Shown: piece by piece, positions 15,838 to 24,748 of the stretch
Numbering within the stretch: position 1 is the stretch's first letter
Layout of the letters: each line of letters begins with the position of its first letter
Source: Microbacterium sp. SCN 70-27
GTDB taxonomy: Bacteria; Actinomycetota; Actinomycetes; Actinomycetales; Microbacteriaceae
Length of the DNA: 64,000 nucleotides
Reading direction: 5' to 3'
Assembly: GCA_001724425.1 (NCBI GenBank)
Contig: MEEK01000027.1
Span: forward strand, 1 to 64,000
The notes under the pieces: model-generated
Seen by the model: the letters and a program-made list of their open reading frames with translations, nothing else
Told to the model about the DNA's origin: nothing
The model's database searches: none
Program-made: the position numbers and the translations under genes

Positions 15838-17825
15838 ATGAGCAATTCTCGGTCCTGCACGACCCGCGGGCGAAGGCCTATCTCGCGGAGGTGCATGTCG
15901 CCGTTGCGCGGCGCGACGCGTCCGCCGCCGACGGCATCATGCGGGAGATCGCGGACCACCTCCGCGAGGCCGCGGCCGAGCCCGACTTCGACCTCGAACG
16001 CACTCTCGCCGACCTCGGCGACCCGGCGCTCATCGCCGCCGGGGTGGAACCGGCCGCGACCCCCGAGGCCGTGCCGTCGCGCGGCTTCGCCGACTCGGTC
16101 GCCGGGGTCGTCCTCGCCGTCCTCGCGCTCACCGTCGGGGTCTGGTGGATGCTGCTGGTGGGCTGGGTCGTCGGCATCGCGCTGCTGTGGAGTTCGCACC
16201 GGTGGACCCGCACGGACAAGGTCGTCGGCACCGCGGCATGGCCGTTCGCGGTCGTGGCGGGGACGGCGGCGACCGCGTTCGGCGGCGTCGTGTCGTGGGA
16301 TGTCCTGTTCGCGGCAGGAATCGCCTTCCCCCTCGCTGCCGGGGCCTGGTTGCTGGTGCGGGGACTTCGTGGGGTGCGCCCCGCAGCGCCGGACCGGTTG
16401 CCCGTCGTCGCCCGTGCGGGTCGCGGGGCCTGGCTCGAACGTCCGCTCGCCCTCGGCGTCACGGTCGGCGCGGCGGTCGCGGCCCTCGGCGTCGTCGTCT
16501 TCGTCGCGCTCGCCGGTGGGAGCAGCCCCGAGCCCCTTCTCGCCCTGCTCGCGACCGCGGGCCTCGCGGCTATCGTCTCGGCTGCGGTGCTGTGGGCCTC
16601 GCGGTCGTGGGAGGTGCTCGACAAGACGGTCGGAACGGTGCTGCTCGTCGCTGCGACCGGTGCCGTCGTGCTCGCGTGGATCGGCGCGGTGAACGCCGGT
16701 ACGAGCGGGACCCTGTGCACGCCGCAGGCCTGCACACCCGTCGTCACCCTCCGGCCCGAACACCTGCTCCCCGCCGTGACGCAGATCGTCGTGCCGCTCC
16801 TGCTCGCTTACGCCGTGATGCTCGCCGTCCGCTTCCGCGCGGCGGACGATCCGGGCCCCTGGCGCATCCATCGCCGTGGAGCGATCGTGATCGTCGCGGC
16901 GCTCACGGTGGGGGGAGCGGGATTCGTGTTCCTCGTCCTCGCTCGGCCCGCTGCCGGTGCTCTGCTCGTCGCTGCCGTCGCGCTCCTCACCGTCTGGGGT
17001 GCCGCGATCGTGTGCCTGTGGCGCTCGGCGGGGTGGACGAACACCGACCGCGGCGTCGCGACGCTCGTACTGCCGCTTCTCAGCGCGATCCCGCTCATCC
17101 TGCCGCGGCGCTACGCCGCGCAGGCGGACAGCGCGGTGAACCCGCTCCTGCCGACGGCGGGGGAGGACCCTGCGCTCGTCCTGGTGTGGTCCGTCTTCGG
17201 CGTCGCCTCGGTGGTCCTCGCGATCTGGTTGCTCGTCCGTTTCGTGCCGGACGAGCCTCGTCGCGGATCCTTCGTGGTCGGCGACGCAGCCCTCACCGGG
17301 GACATCGACCGGCAGGCAACCCACCCCGGCACGTCAGCGCGCTCCCGCCGCAACGCCCGCGCCGCGGGGATCATCGGCTTCGCGGTCGTCGTCGCATACG
17401 CCGTCGTCGCGGCGCTGCAGATCCTCGTGTGGAACCCCCTTGCCGCCGTTCCCGGCGCCACCCTCGCGGAGATCACCGCCCACCTCGCCGCGACGGGTGA
17501 GAGCTTCAGCGTCGCGAGCGTGCTCGGCGTCCTCGCGATCGGGCCCCTGCTCGCCCTGGCACCCCTCATCCTGTCGTGGCGCACCGGCACGGGCGCCTTC
17601 GCGGTCATCGCCGGGGTGCTCGCGATCCTCGCGGGCGGCGCGGTCGGATACTTCGCGGCGTCCTTCTCACCCGGGATGTCGTTGGCGGATGCCTACGGCA
17701 TCAGCGGTGGCGACTACGCGCCCTGGGGCCGCGTTCTGATGCTCGTCAGCGCGGTGGCGCTCCTGGCTGCGGTGGTGTGCGGCGCGGTGCTGCTGCGCCG
17801 TGGGCGGGGGAGAATGGAGGGGTGA
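15834..17825 (+). CDS. Large multi-pass membrane protein with HAAS-like N-terminus
   Basis: The 663-aa product has a cytoplasmic ~75-residue helical N-terminus (AYLAEVHVAVARRDASAADGI, REIADHLREA, ERTLADLGDPALIA). This matches the HAAS/DUF1700 domain of PadR-linked proteins. More than twelve hydrophobic segments follow. The ATG overlaps the PadR stop and its own stop overlaps the next gene's GTG, so three genes are coupled. No transport motif is seen; role unknown. Confidence 0.75.
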   Translation: MNEQFSVLHDPRAKAYLAEVHVAVARRDASAADGIMREIADHLREAAAEPDFDLERTLADLGDPALIAAGVEPAATPEAVPSRGFADSVAGVVLAVLALTVGVWWMLLVGWVVGIALLWSSHRWTRTDKVVGTAAWPFAVVAGTAATAFGGVVSWDVLFAAGIAFPLAAGAWLLVRGLRGVRPAAPDRLPVVARAGRGAWLERPLALGVTVGAAVAALGVVVFVALAGGSSPEPLLALLATAGLAAIVSAAVLWASRSWEVLDKTVGTVLLVAATGAVVLAWIGAVNAGTSGTLCTPQACTPVVTLRPEHLLPAVTQIVVPLLLAYAVMLAVRFRAADDPGPWRIHRRGAIVIVAALTVGGAGFVFLVLARPAAGALLVAAVALLTVWGAAIVCLWRSAGWTNTDRGVATLVLPLLSAIPLILPRRYAAQADSAVNPLLPTAGEDPALVLVWSVFGVASVVLAIWLLVRFVPDEPRRGSFVVGDAALTGDIDRQATHPGTSARSRRNARAAGIIGFAVVVAYAVVAALQILVWNPLAAVPGATLAEITAHLAATGESFSVASVLGVLAIGPLLALAPLILSWRTGTGAFAVIAGVLAILAGGAVGYFAASFSPGMSLADAYGISGGDYAPWGRVLMLVSAVALLAAVVCGAVLLRRGRGRMEG

Positions 17826-18949
17826 CACCCGCTCCGGATTCCCCTCGTGAGAGCGCCCCCGGTCCGGCTCGCGCACTCCTTTCGGAGCGGGTGCGGGCCG
17901 AGGCCGCCCATGTCGCGCGGAGCCTCACGACGTTCGGTCCTGCACGCGGCCGCCGCTGGCCGCTCGCGGTGCAGGCAGGGCTCGCGATGGCGGTTCCGAT
18001 CGTCGCGCTCGCCCTCACGGGGCACGATCGGCTCGCCCTCCTCGCCGCGAGTGGTGCGTTCACGGTCATCTACGGCGGGTGGCTCCGCCCGCGCGAGCGG
18101 GCGCGGTTCGCGCCGCTCATCGCGCTTGCGCTCGTCTCGTGCGCCGCGGCGGGAACCCTCGCCGCCGCCGGGGGAACGCCGGTCGTGCTCGCGGGTGTGC
18201 TCGTGCTCACGATCGTCAGCGCGGCCGTGGCCGGGTGGGTCTCGCTCGGACCGCCGGGGCCCATCTTCTTCGTGCTCGTGTTCGGGTTGTCTGCACAGGT
18301 GACGGGGCTCCACGGAGGGGTGCGCGCCGTGCAGCCCGGCGAATACCTGCTCGTCGTCGCGGGGGCATCCGCCTTCGCGTGCCTCATCGTCGCGGCGCCG
18401 CTGCTGCTGCCGCGCTACCATCGCGAGCCCAGGCGATCGCTGCGTGAGGCCTTCCCGCGTCGCTGGGGAGCGGCGGCCCGCACCCTGACGATCCGCGCGA
18501 CGATCATCGCCGTCGTCGGCGCCGCGGCCGCGACCGTCGTCGACCCGACTCGCTCCTACTGGATCGTGTGCGCCGGGCTCGCGGTCGCGGTGGCGGGCAC
18601 TCCGGTCGGGCGACGGGATGCCGCGACGCGGGGCATCCACCGCATCGTCGGCACGGCCCTCGGCGCCGCGGTCTACCTGCTGCTCGCGGGGGCGCCGCTG
18701 CCGATCTGGATGCTCGGGATCGTCCTCGGCACCCTGCAGTTCCTCATCGAGATGGTCGTCGTGCGCCACTACGCGCTCGCCCTCGTGTTCATCACGCCGC
18801 TCGTGCTGCTGCTGATCGGTGCGGCCACGGGTGCGACCGTGGGCAGCGGCGCGATGCCGCTCGCCACGGAGCGTGTGATCGACACCCTGGTCGGCGCCGT
18901 CACGGGCACCCTCGCGGCCCTCGCCGTCCCGCTGCGCGCCGAGCGCTGA
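17822..18949 (+). CDS. FUSC-like aromatic-acid exporter-type membrane protein
   Basis: The 375-aa product starts at GTG 17822 behind GGAGG, overlapping the previous stop. It has two similar halves of about five to six helices, the C-terminal half (DPTRSYWIVCAGLAVAVAGTP, GRRDAATRGIHRIVGTALGA) matching the FUSC / YccS-type fold. FUSC proteins are linked to export of aromatic acids or toxic weak acids. This fits control by a PadR protein, but substrate is not readable. Confidence 0.75.
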   Translation: MTPAPDSPRESAPGPARALLSERVRAEAAHVARSLTTFGPARGRRWPLAVQAGLAMAVPIVALALTGHDRLALLAASGAFTVIYGGWLRPRERARFAPLIALALVSCAAAGTLAAAGGTPVVLAGVLVLTIVSAAVAGWVSLGPPGPIFFVLVFGLSAQVTGLHGGVRAVQPGEYLLVVAGASAFACLIVAAPLLLPRYHREPRRSLREAFPRRWGAAARTLTIRATIIAVVGAAAATVVDPTRSYWIVCAGLAVAVAGTPVGRRDAATRGIHRIVGTALGAAVYLLLAGAPLPIWMLGIVLGTLQFLIEMVVVRHYALALVFITPLVLLLIGAATGATVGSGAMPLATERVIDTLVGAVTGTLAALAVPLRAER

Positions 18950-18990
18950 GGCATCCGACACGCCGTCCGGGCACGCCCGCTACCCATTGG

Positions 18991-19032
18991 CATACTCAGT
19001 ATGCATATACTGGGAAATCAGATACCCGGTAT
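18991..19032. promoter_or_regulatory. PadR operator cluster upstream of the second padR
   Basis: CATAC-TCA-GTATG (18991-19003) is a perfect dyad. It overlaps AGTAT-gcat-ATACT (18998-19011). ATACC-C-GGTAT (19022-19032) follows. They stand 25-65 nt upstream of the padR start and resemble the CATACT-gaa-AGTATG dyad over the MFS exporter start at 21451. Likely autorepression sites. Confidence 0.6.
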
Positions 19033-19056
19033 GGTCCGGGTGGGCGGGAGAAGCGG

Positions 19057-19677
19057 ATGTCCGTGCGACAGAGCCTGTTGGCGATCCTCGATCAGGGACC
19101 GTGCTACGGCTACCAGCTGCGGACGGAGTTCGACCGCCGCACCGGTTCGACCTGGCCGCTCAACGTCGGACAGATCTACAACACGCTCGACCGCCTGGAG
19201 CGCGACGGCCTGGTCGAGAAGGGCGAGACCGACGACCAGGGTCACGTGTACTGGCAGATCACGGAGGCCGGATCGGCGGAGGTGCGCGACTGGCTGGCGT
19301 CTCCTGTCGAGCGCACCGGAGGCACGCGCGACGAGCTCGCGATCAAGCTCGCGGTCGCCGCGACCCTGCCCGGTGTGGATGTCACCGAGGTCATCCAGAC
19401 GCAGCGCACCGCCTCGCTCGCGCAGCTGCAGGAGCTCAACCGCGCGAAGTACGCGGGTGCCGATCCGGACGGCCCGCAGGAGCTCGCGTGGTCGCTCGTC
19501 GTCGACTCGATGATCTTCGCGGCTGAAGCCGAGGTGCGCTGGCTCGACCACACCGAGCAGCGCCTCGCCCTGCATCCGGAGCACGCGATGGCGCTCGCGC
19601 TCTCCGACGAGAAGCCCAAGCGGGGCCGGCCGGCCAAGGCCTCCGCCGCAGAGGCCGCAGAGGGAGTCCGCGCATGA
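19057..19677 (+). CDS. PadR-family transcriptional regulator
   Basis: The 206-aa product has the full PadR layout: winged helix (MSVRQSLLAILDQGPCYGYQL, GQIYNTLDRLERDGLV, YWQITEAGSAEV) and a C-terminal coiled coil dimer region, ending in a basic GRPAKA tail. Its stop overlaps the start of a truncated ABC ATPase, the normal partner of this class. Dyads upstream suggest autorepression, and a related dyad over the convergent drug exporter suggests a second target. Confidence 0.9.
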   Translation: MSVRQSLLAILDQGPCYGYQLRTEFDRRTGSTWPLNVGQIYNTLDRLERDGLVEKGETDDQGHVYWQITEAGSAEVRDWLASPVERTGGTRDELAIKLAVAATLPGVDVTEVIQTQRTASLAQLQELNRAKYAGADPDGPQELAWSLVVDSMIFAAEAEVRWLDHTEQRLALHPEHAMALALSDEKPKRGRPAKASAAEAAEGVRA

Positions 19678-19787
19678 GCACCGTGCTGCAGCTCATCGGC
19701 ATCACTCAGCAGTACGGCGAGGGTGAGACCTCCTGGCTCGTGACTCCTCGTCGGCCCGACCTCACGCGGCGGACCGCCATCGCGTGA
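19674..19787 (+). pseudogene. Stub of an ABC transporter ATPase
   Basis: The ATG overlaps the PadR TGA. The first 19 codons (MSTVLQLIGITQQYGEGET) match the N-terminus of MacB/LolD-type ATPases. The frame then runs 18 codons without homology to TGA 19785 and has no Walker A, signature or Walker B motif. The rest of the ATPase and its expected FtsX-like permease are gone. Junction near 19731. Confidence 0.7.
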
Positions 19788-19809
19788 ACAGCCTGCGGCG
19801 CCGCCCGGG

Positions 19810-21453
19810 TCAGTCCCGCTCGAGACGGCGCAGCCGCACGGCCCCGACGAGCCCGAGCACGAGGAACCCGACCGCGACGAGCAGCGACCAGCGCGTGGCA
19901 TCCGCGAACCCGGCCGAGAGCGCCTGCACGGCGGCATCCGTCTGCGGCCCGAGCATGCTCGCCGAGCCCTGGGCGCGCAGCTGACTGATGAGGGTGCCCG
20001 CCGAGGCACGCGTCGCGTCGGCGAGCTGGGTCGCGGCGGCGCCGGTGATGTGGGCGCCGTCGAGGGCTGCCGGAAGGGTCTGCGCGAGGGACACCGACAG
20101 TGCGGCACCGGCGAACGCCGTGCCGAGGGCGGTGCCGATCTGCCGCACGGTGGACTGGGTCGCCGACCCCTGGCCGCTCACTCCGACCGGCACATCGCGC
20201 AGGACCGTCCCCGTGAGCTGGGCGGAGGCGAGCCCGAGCCCGAGGCCGTACACGACGAGCGGCAGCGCGATCAGCCAGCCGGGGGTGGAAGACGTCACGG
20301 TGAGTGCGAGCACGACGACGCCGGCGACCTCGAGTGCGAGGCCGATCAGCACCGTACCGGGTGAGCCGAAGCGCGCCGCAAGGTGCCGGGCCGCGGCGCC
20401 CGAGGCGAACGCCCCGATCGCCATCGCGGCGAGGACGAGGCCCGTCTGCATGATCGACAGGCCGAGGGATGCCGTGAGGTACAGCGGCAGCACGAAAATG
20501 AGGGCGAACTCTCCCACCGCGACGGTCCCCGCCGTGACGTTCCCCCACGAGAAGGTGCGCAGGCGGAACAGCGTGAGATCGAGCAGCGCGTCGCGTTGGA
20601 CCCGCTCGCGGTGCCGCTCCCACACGACGAACAGCGTCAGGGCGACGGCGGCGACCGCGAGACAGACGGGGACGATGGAGATCGCGGCGGTCTTCGGCCA
20701 CACCCACCCGCCGATCGAGAGGTCGGCCTTCGGCGTCCACCAGCCGAGGTCGGGGCCCTCGATGACGGCGAACACGAGCGAGCCGAACCCGATCGCCGAG
20801 AGCAGTGCGCCGTCCACGTCGGCGCCGCGGCGGAACCCCGACCCCCGCGTCTCGGGCACGGCCCACACCGCGAGGGCGAAGATCGCGAGCCCGAGCGGCA
20901 GGTTCACGAGGAACACCCACTGCCACGAGCCGTACTGCGTCAGTGCGCCGCCGACGAGCGGGCCGATCGCGGCGGCGCCGGAGATGACGGCGCCCCACAC
21001 GCCGAACGCGGCGGCGCGGTAGCGGCCGCGGAACGTCGCGTTCACGGTCGACAGCGTGGACGGCATGATCATGGCCGCGCCGACCGCCTGCACCGCGCGG
21101 GCGCCGATGAGGACGCCGGCGCCGCCGGACGTCGCCGCCCAGACGCTGCCGACGACGAACACGGCGATGCCGATGAGGAAGAGGCGCTTCCGGCCGAACC
21201 GGTCGGCGAGCTTGCCGGTCGACAGCAGCAGCGCCGCCAGCAGGACGGCGTAGAGGCTCGACACCCACTGCGCATCCGTGAGGTCGAGCTTCAGGTCGCG
21301 GATGATGTCGGGCAGGGCGACCCCGACGATCGTCCCGTCGAGGACGATCATCCCGAGCCCCGCCGCGAGCACGGCGAGGGCGATCCAGGCCTTGCGCGGG
21401 GGAGCGGTCGGCTCGTCCGTCGATGCCGACGCGGATGCCGAAGCTTCAGTCAT
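19810..21453 (-). CDS. MFS drug:H+ antiporter, DHA2 (14-helix) family
   Basis: The 547-aa protein has 14 predicted helices. It carries the family motifs LDGTIVGVALPDI in TM1, GKLADRFGRKR after TM2, and the antiporter motif C-like GAVISGAAAIGPLVGG in TM5. Such proteins expel cationic or lipophilic drugs. Start ATG 21453 lies inside a dyad (CATACT-gaa-AGTATG), so a repressor bound there would block both transcription and the start. It is convergent with the PadR/ABC stub. Confidence 0.9.
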   Translation of the reverse strand: MTEASASASASTDEPTAPPRKAWIALAVLAAGLGMIVLDGTIVGVALPDIIRDLKLDLTDAQWVSSLYAVLLAALLLSTGKLADRFGRKRLFLIGIAVFVVGSVWAATSGGAGVLIGARAVQAVGAAMIMPSTLSTVNATFRGRYRAAAFGVWGAVISGAAAIGPLVGGALTQYGSWQWVFLVNLPLGLAIFALAVWAVPETRGSGFRRGADVDGALLSAIGFGSLVFAVIEGPDLGWWTPKADLSIGGWVWPKTAAISIVPVCLAVAAVALTLFVVWERHRERVQRDALLDLTLFRLRTFSWGNVTAGTVAVGEFALIFVLPLYLTASLGLSIMQTGLVLAAMAIGAFASGAAARHLAARFGSPGTVLIGLALEVAGVVVLALTVTSSTPGWLIALPLVVYGLGLGLASAQLTGTVLRDVPVGVSGQGSATQSTVRQIGTALGTAFAGAALSVSLAQTLPAALDGAHITGAAATQLADATRASAGTLISQLRAQGSASMLGPQTDAAVQALSAGFADATRWSLLVAVGFLVLGLVGAVRLRRLERD

Positions 21454-21465
21454 ACTGAAAGTATG
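21445..21465. promoter_or_regulatory. Overlapping dyads at the exporter start codon
   Basis: CATACT-gaa-AGTATG (21451-21465) is a perfect 6-3-6 inverted repeat. TTCAGT-cat-ACTGAA (21445-21459) overlaps it and contains the start codon. The first matches the CATACTCAGTATG dyad before padR at 18991, suggesting one regulator for both. Confidence 0.6.
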
Positions 21466-21580
21466 CACCCGTGAGTGTCTGCTGTCCAGTTGTGGTCTGA
21501 CAACGCGGGTCGGGGGCTGGGCGCGCCCGCGGCATTGACGCGACACCCCGTTGGGCGGCTGCCGGGCGTACCGTCGGATC

Positions 21581-22420
21581 ATGACCGATCACCTCATCAC
21601 CGCCGCCGATCTCGCCGCGTCGCTGCATACGGATCACCCGCCCATCGTCCTCGACGTGCGCTGGCGGCTCGGTGGGCCGGACGGGCACCCCGACTACGTT
21701 GCCGGACACATCCCCGGAGCGGTCTTCGTGCGCCTCGACGAAGACCTCGCCGCGCACGGTGACCCTCGGGCGGGACGGCACCCCCTGCCCGAGGCGGCGG
21801 CGTTCCAGGTATCCGCCCGCCGCTGGGGGATCGACGACGGCGACACGGTCGTCGTCTACGACGACTGGCAGGGCTACGGGGCGGCGCGGGCATGGTGGAT
21901 GCTCCGCGACGCCGGGCTCGACGCGCGCGTGCTCGACGGCGGACTCGCCGCGTGGCGCGCCGCGGGGCTTCCCTTGGAGCAGGGTGAGATCGTCCCGGCA
22001 CCCGGCGGCGTCACACTGCACCCGGGACGGATGCCGCAGCTCACGATCGACGAGGCGGCGGCGCTCGCCGCGAGTGCGGACGGCGTGCTGATGGATGCCC
22101 GCGCGGGCGAGCGCTACCGGGGCGAGACCGAGCCGATCGATCCGCGCGCCGGGCACATCCCCGGGGCGATCAGCGCACCGACGTCCGAGAACGTCAATGC
22201 CGACGGCACGCTCCGCACGGCGGCGGAACTCGAGGCGCGGTTCGCCGCGCTCGGCATCGGCGACGGCCCGGTCGGGGTCTACTGCGGCTCGGGCGTCAGC
22301 GCCGCGCAGGAGGTGCTCGCGCTCGCCGTCGCCGGCCGGGATGCCGCGCTGTACCCGGGCTCGTGGAGCGAGTGGTCCCAGCATCCCGATCGACCCGTGG
22401 CGACGGGCGCCCAGCCGTAG
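21581..22420 (+). CDS. Thiosulfate/3-mercaptopyruvate sulfurtransferase, second copy
   Basis: The 279-aa tandem rhodanese protein is very similar to the product at 12924 (VLDVRWRLGGPDG, GHIPGAV, AARAWWMLRDAG, ERYRGETEPIDPRAGHIPGA). The catalytic Cys235 lies in CGSGVSA. ATG 21581 was chosen because the homology starts there. It is a stand-alone gene divergent from the MFS exporter. With the first copy it forms a recent paralogue pair; which is the housekeeping enzyme cannot be read. Confidence 0.9.
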   Translation: MTDHLITAADLAASLHTDHPPIVLDVRWRLGGPDGHPDYVAGHIPGAVFVRLDEDLAAHGDPRAGRHPLPEAAAFQVSARRWGIDDGDTVVVYDDWQGYGAARAWWMLRDAGLDARVLDGGLAAWRAAGLPLEQGEIVPAPGGVTLHPGRMPQLTIDEAAALAASADGVLMDARAGERYRGETEPIDPRAGHIPGAISAPTSENVNADGTLRTAAELEARFAALGIGDGPVGVYCGSGVSAAQEVLALAVAGRDAALYPGSWSEWSQHPDRPVATGAQP

Positions 22421-22459
22421 ACGCACGCGCAGCCCGCGCCGCGGGTGTTGACTGGAGGC

Positions 22460-23488
22460 ATGAGAGCCGCCTACATGTACGCGCCCGGCGACGTCCGGGT
22501 GATCGATGCCCCCGATCCGCGGATCGAAGAGCCGGGGGATGCCCTCGTGCGCCTCGTCCGCACGTGCGTATGCGGCAGTGACCTGCATCCCTTCCACTCG
22601 ATGAAGCCCAACCCGCGTGGAGTGTCGATGGGCCACGAGTACCTCGGCGTCGTCGAGGAGGTCGGGGCCGGCGTCGCCACGGTGCGCCCCGGCGACCTCG
22701 TGATCGTGCCGTTCGTGTTCTCGTGCGGCGTCTGCGACTTCTGTCGCGAAGGGCTGCAGACCTCGTGCCGACTCGCGGGGCTGCGCAGTCGGCGTGGGTC
22801 GGAAGGGGCGCAGGCCGAGATCCTGCGGGCGCCTCTGGCCGACGGCACGCTGTACAAGGTCGAGGCGGGCGAAGAGCACTACGCGAGCCTCCTCACCCTC
22901 AGCGATGTCTACGGCACCGGCTTCCACGCGGCGCTGACGGGTGGCGCATCGGCCGAGACGACCGTCGCCGTCATCGGCGACGGCGCCGTGGGGCTGCTGG
23001 CGGTGCTCTCGGCGCGGCTGCTCGGTGCGGAGCGCATCATCCTCATGGGCCGCCACGAGTCGCGCACCGACCTCGGGCGCGAGTTCGGTGCGACCGACGT
23101 CGTGGCGGAGCGCGGCGACGACGGTATCCAGGCGGTGCGCGAGCTGACCGGGGGCGACGGATGCCACGTCGTGCTCGAAGCCGTCGGCCACCTCCCCGCG
23201 TTCGAACAGGCGCTCGGCATCGTCCGCGACGGCGGCCGCATCGCGCGGGTCGGCGTGCCGCAGTACACGGAGGGCCCGATCGGCCGGTCGCAGTTCGCCC
23301 GCAACGTGACGATCACGGGCGGTGTCGCCCCGGTGCGCGCCTACATCGATCGGCTTCTGCCCGGCATCCTCGACGGCACGGTGGACCCCGGCCGCGTCTT
23401 CGACGTCGAGCTTCCGCTCTCGGAGGCCGCCGAGGGGTACGCCCTCATGGACCGCCGCGAGGCGCTCAAGGTCATGCTGCGCCCGTAA
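22460..23488 (+). CDS. Zinc-dependent alcohol dehydrogenase (MDR family)
   Basis: The 342-aa medium-chain dehydrogenase has catalytic-zinc ligands VCGSD (Cys), GHEYLG (His-Glu) and the structural-zinc lobe CGVCDFCREGLQTSC with four Cys. The NAD(P) fold is GDGAVGLLAVLSA. The start is ATG 22460, just behind GGAGG; the GTG 22445 reading is unnecessary. It oxidises an alcohol or polyol to the carbonyl; the substrate is unknown. Immediately next is a convergent LacI regulator, which is more likely tied to the ara genes. Confidence 0.88.
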   Translation: MRAAYMYAPGDVRVIDAPDPRIEEPGDALVRLVRTCVCGSDLHPFHSMKPNPRGVSMGHEYLGVVEEVGAGVATVRPGDLVIVPFVFSCGVCDFCREGLQTSCRLAGLRSRRGSEGAQAEILRAPLADGTLYKVEAGEEHYASLLTLSDVYGTGFHAALTGGASAETTVAVIGDGAVGLLAVLSARLLGAERIILMGRHESRTDLGREFGATDVVAERGDDGIQAVRELTGGDGCHVVLEAVGHLPAFEQALGIVRDGGRIARVGVPQYTEGPIGRSQFARNVTITGGVAPVRAYIDRLLPGILDGTVDPGRVFDVELPLSEAAEGYALMDRREALKVMLRP

Positions 23489-23512
23489 CCGTGATGGCGA
23501 GGCGCGGCGCGG

Positions 23513-24538
23513 TCAGCGCGGCCGTGCGGTCGAGGCGCGGACGACCAGTTCGGGCTCGATCATGGCCGACGACGCGGTCGGGTCGTGATCGAGGGCGGCG
23601 AGCAGCGACTGGATGCTGAGCCGCCCGAGCGCGGCGAAATCCTGGCGCACCGTGGTCAGAGGCGGCAGGAAATGACGGGCGTCGGGGAGGTCGTCGAACC
23701 CGACGATGCTGATGTCCTCGGGCACCCGGATGCCCCGTTCGTGGAGGGCGTGGATGAGCCCCAGTGCCATCTGGTCGTTGCCCACGAAGATGGCCGTCGC
23801 GTCGGCGATCTCGGGAGCGGACCTGCCGATCCGGTAACCCGAATCGCTGCTCCAGTCGCCGCTCAGCTCCGGCAGGAGGGGCAGGCCCTCGGCGGTGAGA
23901 CGGTCGCTGAACCCCCGGGAGCGCACGCGTGCGTCGCCCCAGTCGGCCGGTCCCGCGAGGTGCAGGATACGGCGGTGGCCGAGCGCGATGAGGTGGTCGA
24001 CGGCATGCACCGCCCCCGCGTACTGGTCGACCGCGACGGTCAGCAGGTCGTTCTCGGGTTCGGTCGTGAGGAGCATGGTCGGCAGGTCGCGCCCGAACTG
24101 GCGGAGAGCGGGGAGGGTCGAATAGCGCGGTGCGATGACGCAGAGCGCTTCGACGTCCTGGAGCTTCAGATGGTCGTACGCGCCGTCGAGGTCGCCGTCG
24201 ACGGTGACGGCCGCGACAGCGTAGCCGGCGTCACGTGCGGCCTGCTCGATGCCGCGCATCGTGCTGCCGGGCCCGAACTCGAGGGGGCTGTCGACGATCA
24301 CGCCGATCCGCCGCGATCGGTTGGTTGCGAGCGCGCGGGCGATCGACGACGGCGTGTAGTCGATCTCCCCCATCGCGGCGAGGACCTTCTCACGTGTCGT
24401 GGCACGGATGTTGGGGTGGCCGTTGACGACGCGCGACACGGTCTGGTGCGAGACGCCGGCGAGCGCAGCGACATCGTAGATGCTGGGTTTGCCGCCCGTC
24501 GCCGTACGCCTTGACCGGGTGTGGGCCTGATCGGACAC
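23513..24538 (-). CDS. LacI-family regulator, probable arabinose repressor
   Basis: The 341-aa product has an N-terminal helix-turn-helix (SIYDVAALAGVSHQTVSRVVNG) and hinge helix (SSIARALATNRSRRIGVI). A periplasmic-binding-protein-like sugar domain ends in SIVGFDDLPDARHFLPPLTTV. It is divergent from the arabinose genes, with a LacI-type operator in between (24681-24694). It probably represses them and is released by arabinose or a derivative. The partner pathway is now broken. Confidence 0.88.
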   Translation of the reverse strand: MSDQAHTRSRRTATGGKPSIYDVAALAGVSHQTVSRVVNGHPNIRATTREKVLAAMGEIDYTPSSIARALATNRSRRIGVIVDSPLEFGPGSTMRGIEQAARDAGYAVAAVTVDGDLDGAYDHLKLQDVEALCVIAPRYSTLPALRQFGRDLPTMLLTTEPENDLLTVAVDQYAGAVHAVDHLIALGHRRILHLAGPADWGDARVRSRGFSDRLTAEGLPLLPELSGDWSSDSGYRIGRSAPEIADATAIFVGNDQMALGLIHALHERGIRVPEDISIVGFDDLPDARHFLPPLTTVRQDFAALGRLSIQSLLAALDHDPTASSAMIEPELVVRASTARPR

Positions 24539-24680
24539 CCCTCACCTCCTCCTCCGCATGTGCGGGCTCTGCAGGGGAACCTTACCGCCCTGTCGTGGGG
24601 TGCGGCCGCCGCTCCCAGCCCGGTCCGGATGCGACGTCGAGGGGCGTTTTCCCCACTGCAACCGGTTGGTCCCATCCAAT

Positions 24681-24694
24681 TGTGAGCGCTGACA
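24681..24694. promoter_or_regulatory. LacI-type operator between the regulator and ara genes
   Basis: TGTGAGCGCTGACA is a near-perfect palindrome around the central AGCGCT, the classic LacI/GalR-family half-site arrangement, with one non-complementary pair. It lies 55 nt upstream of the araD-derived start and about 140 nt from the divergent lacI start. Confidence 0.72.
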
Positions 24695-24748
24695 TTTACG
24701 CATCCGTACGTCCGAAGCGGGGCGCGTGCTCACCGGAAGGAAGAGATC

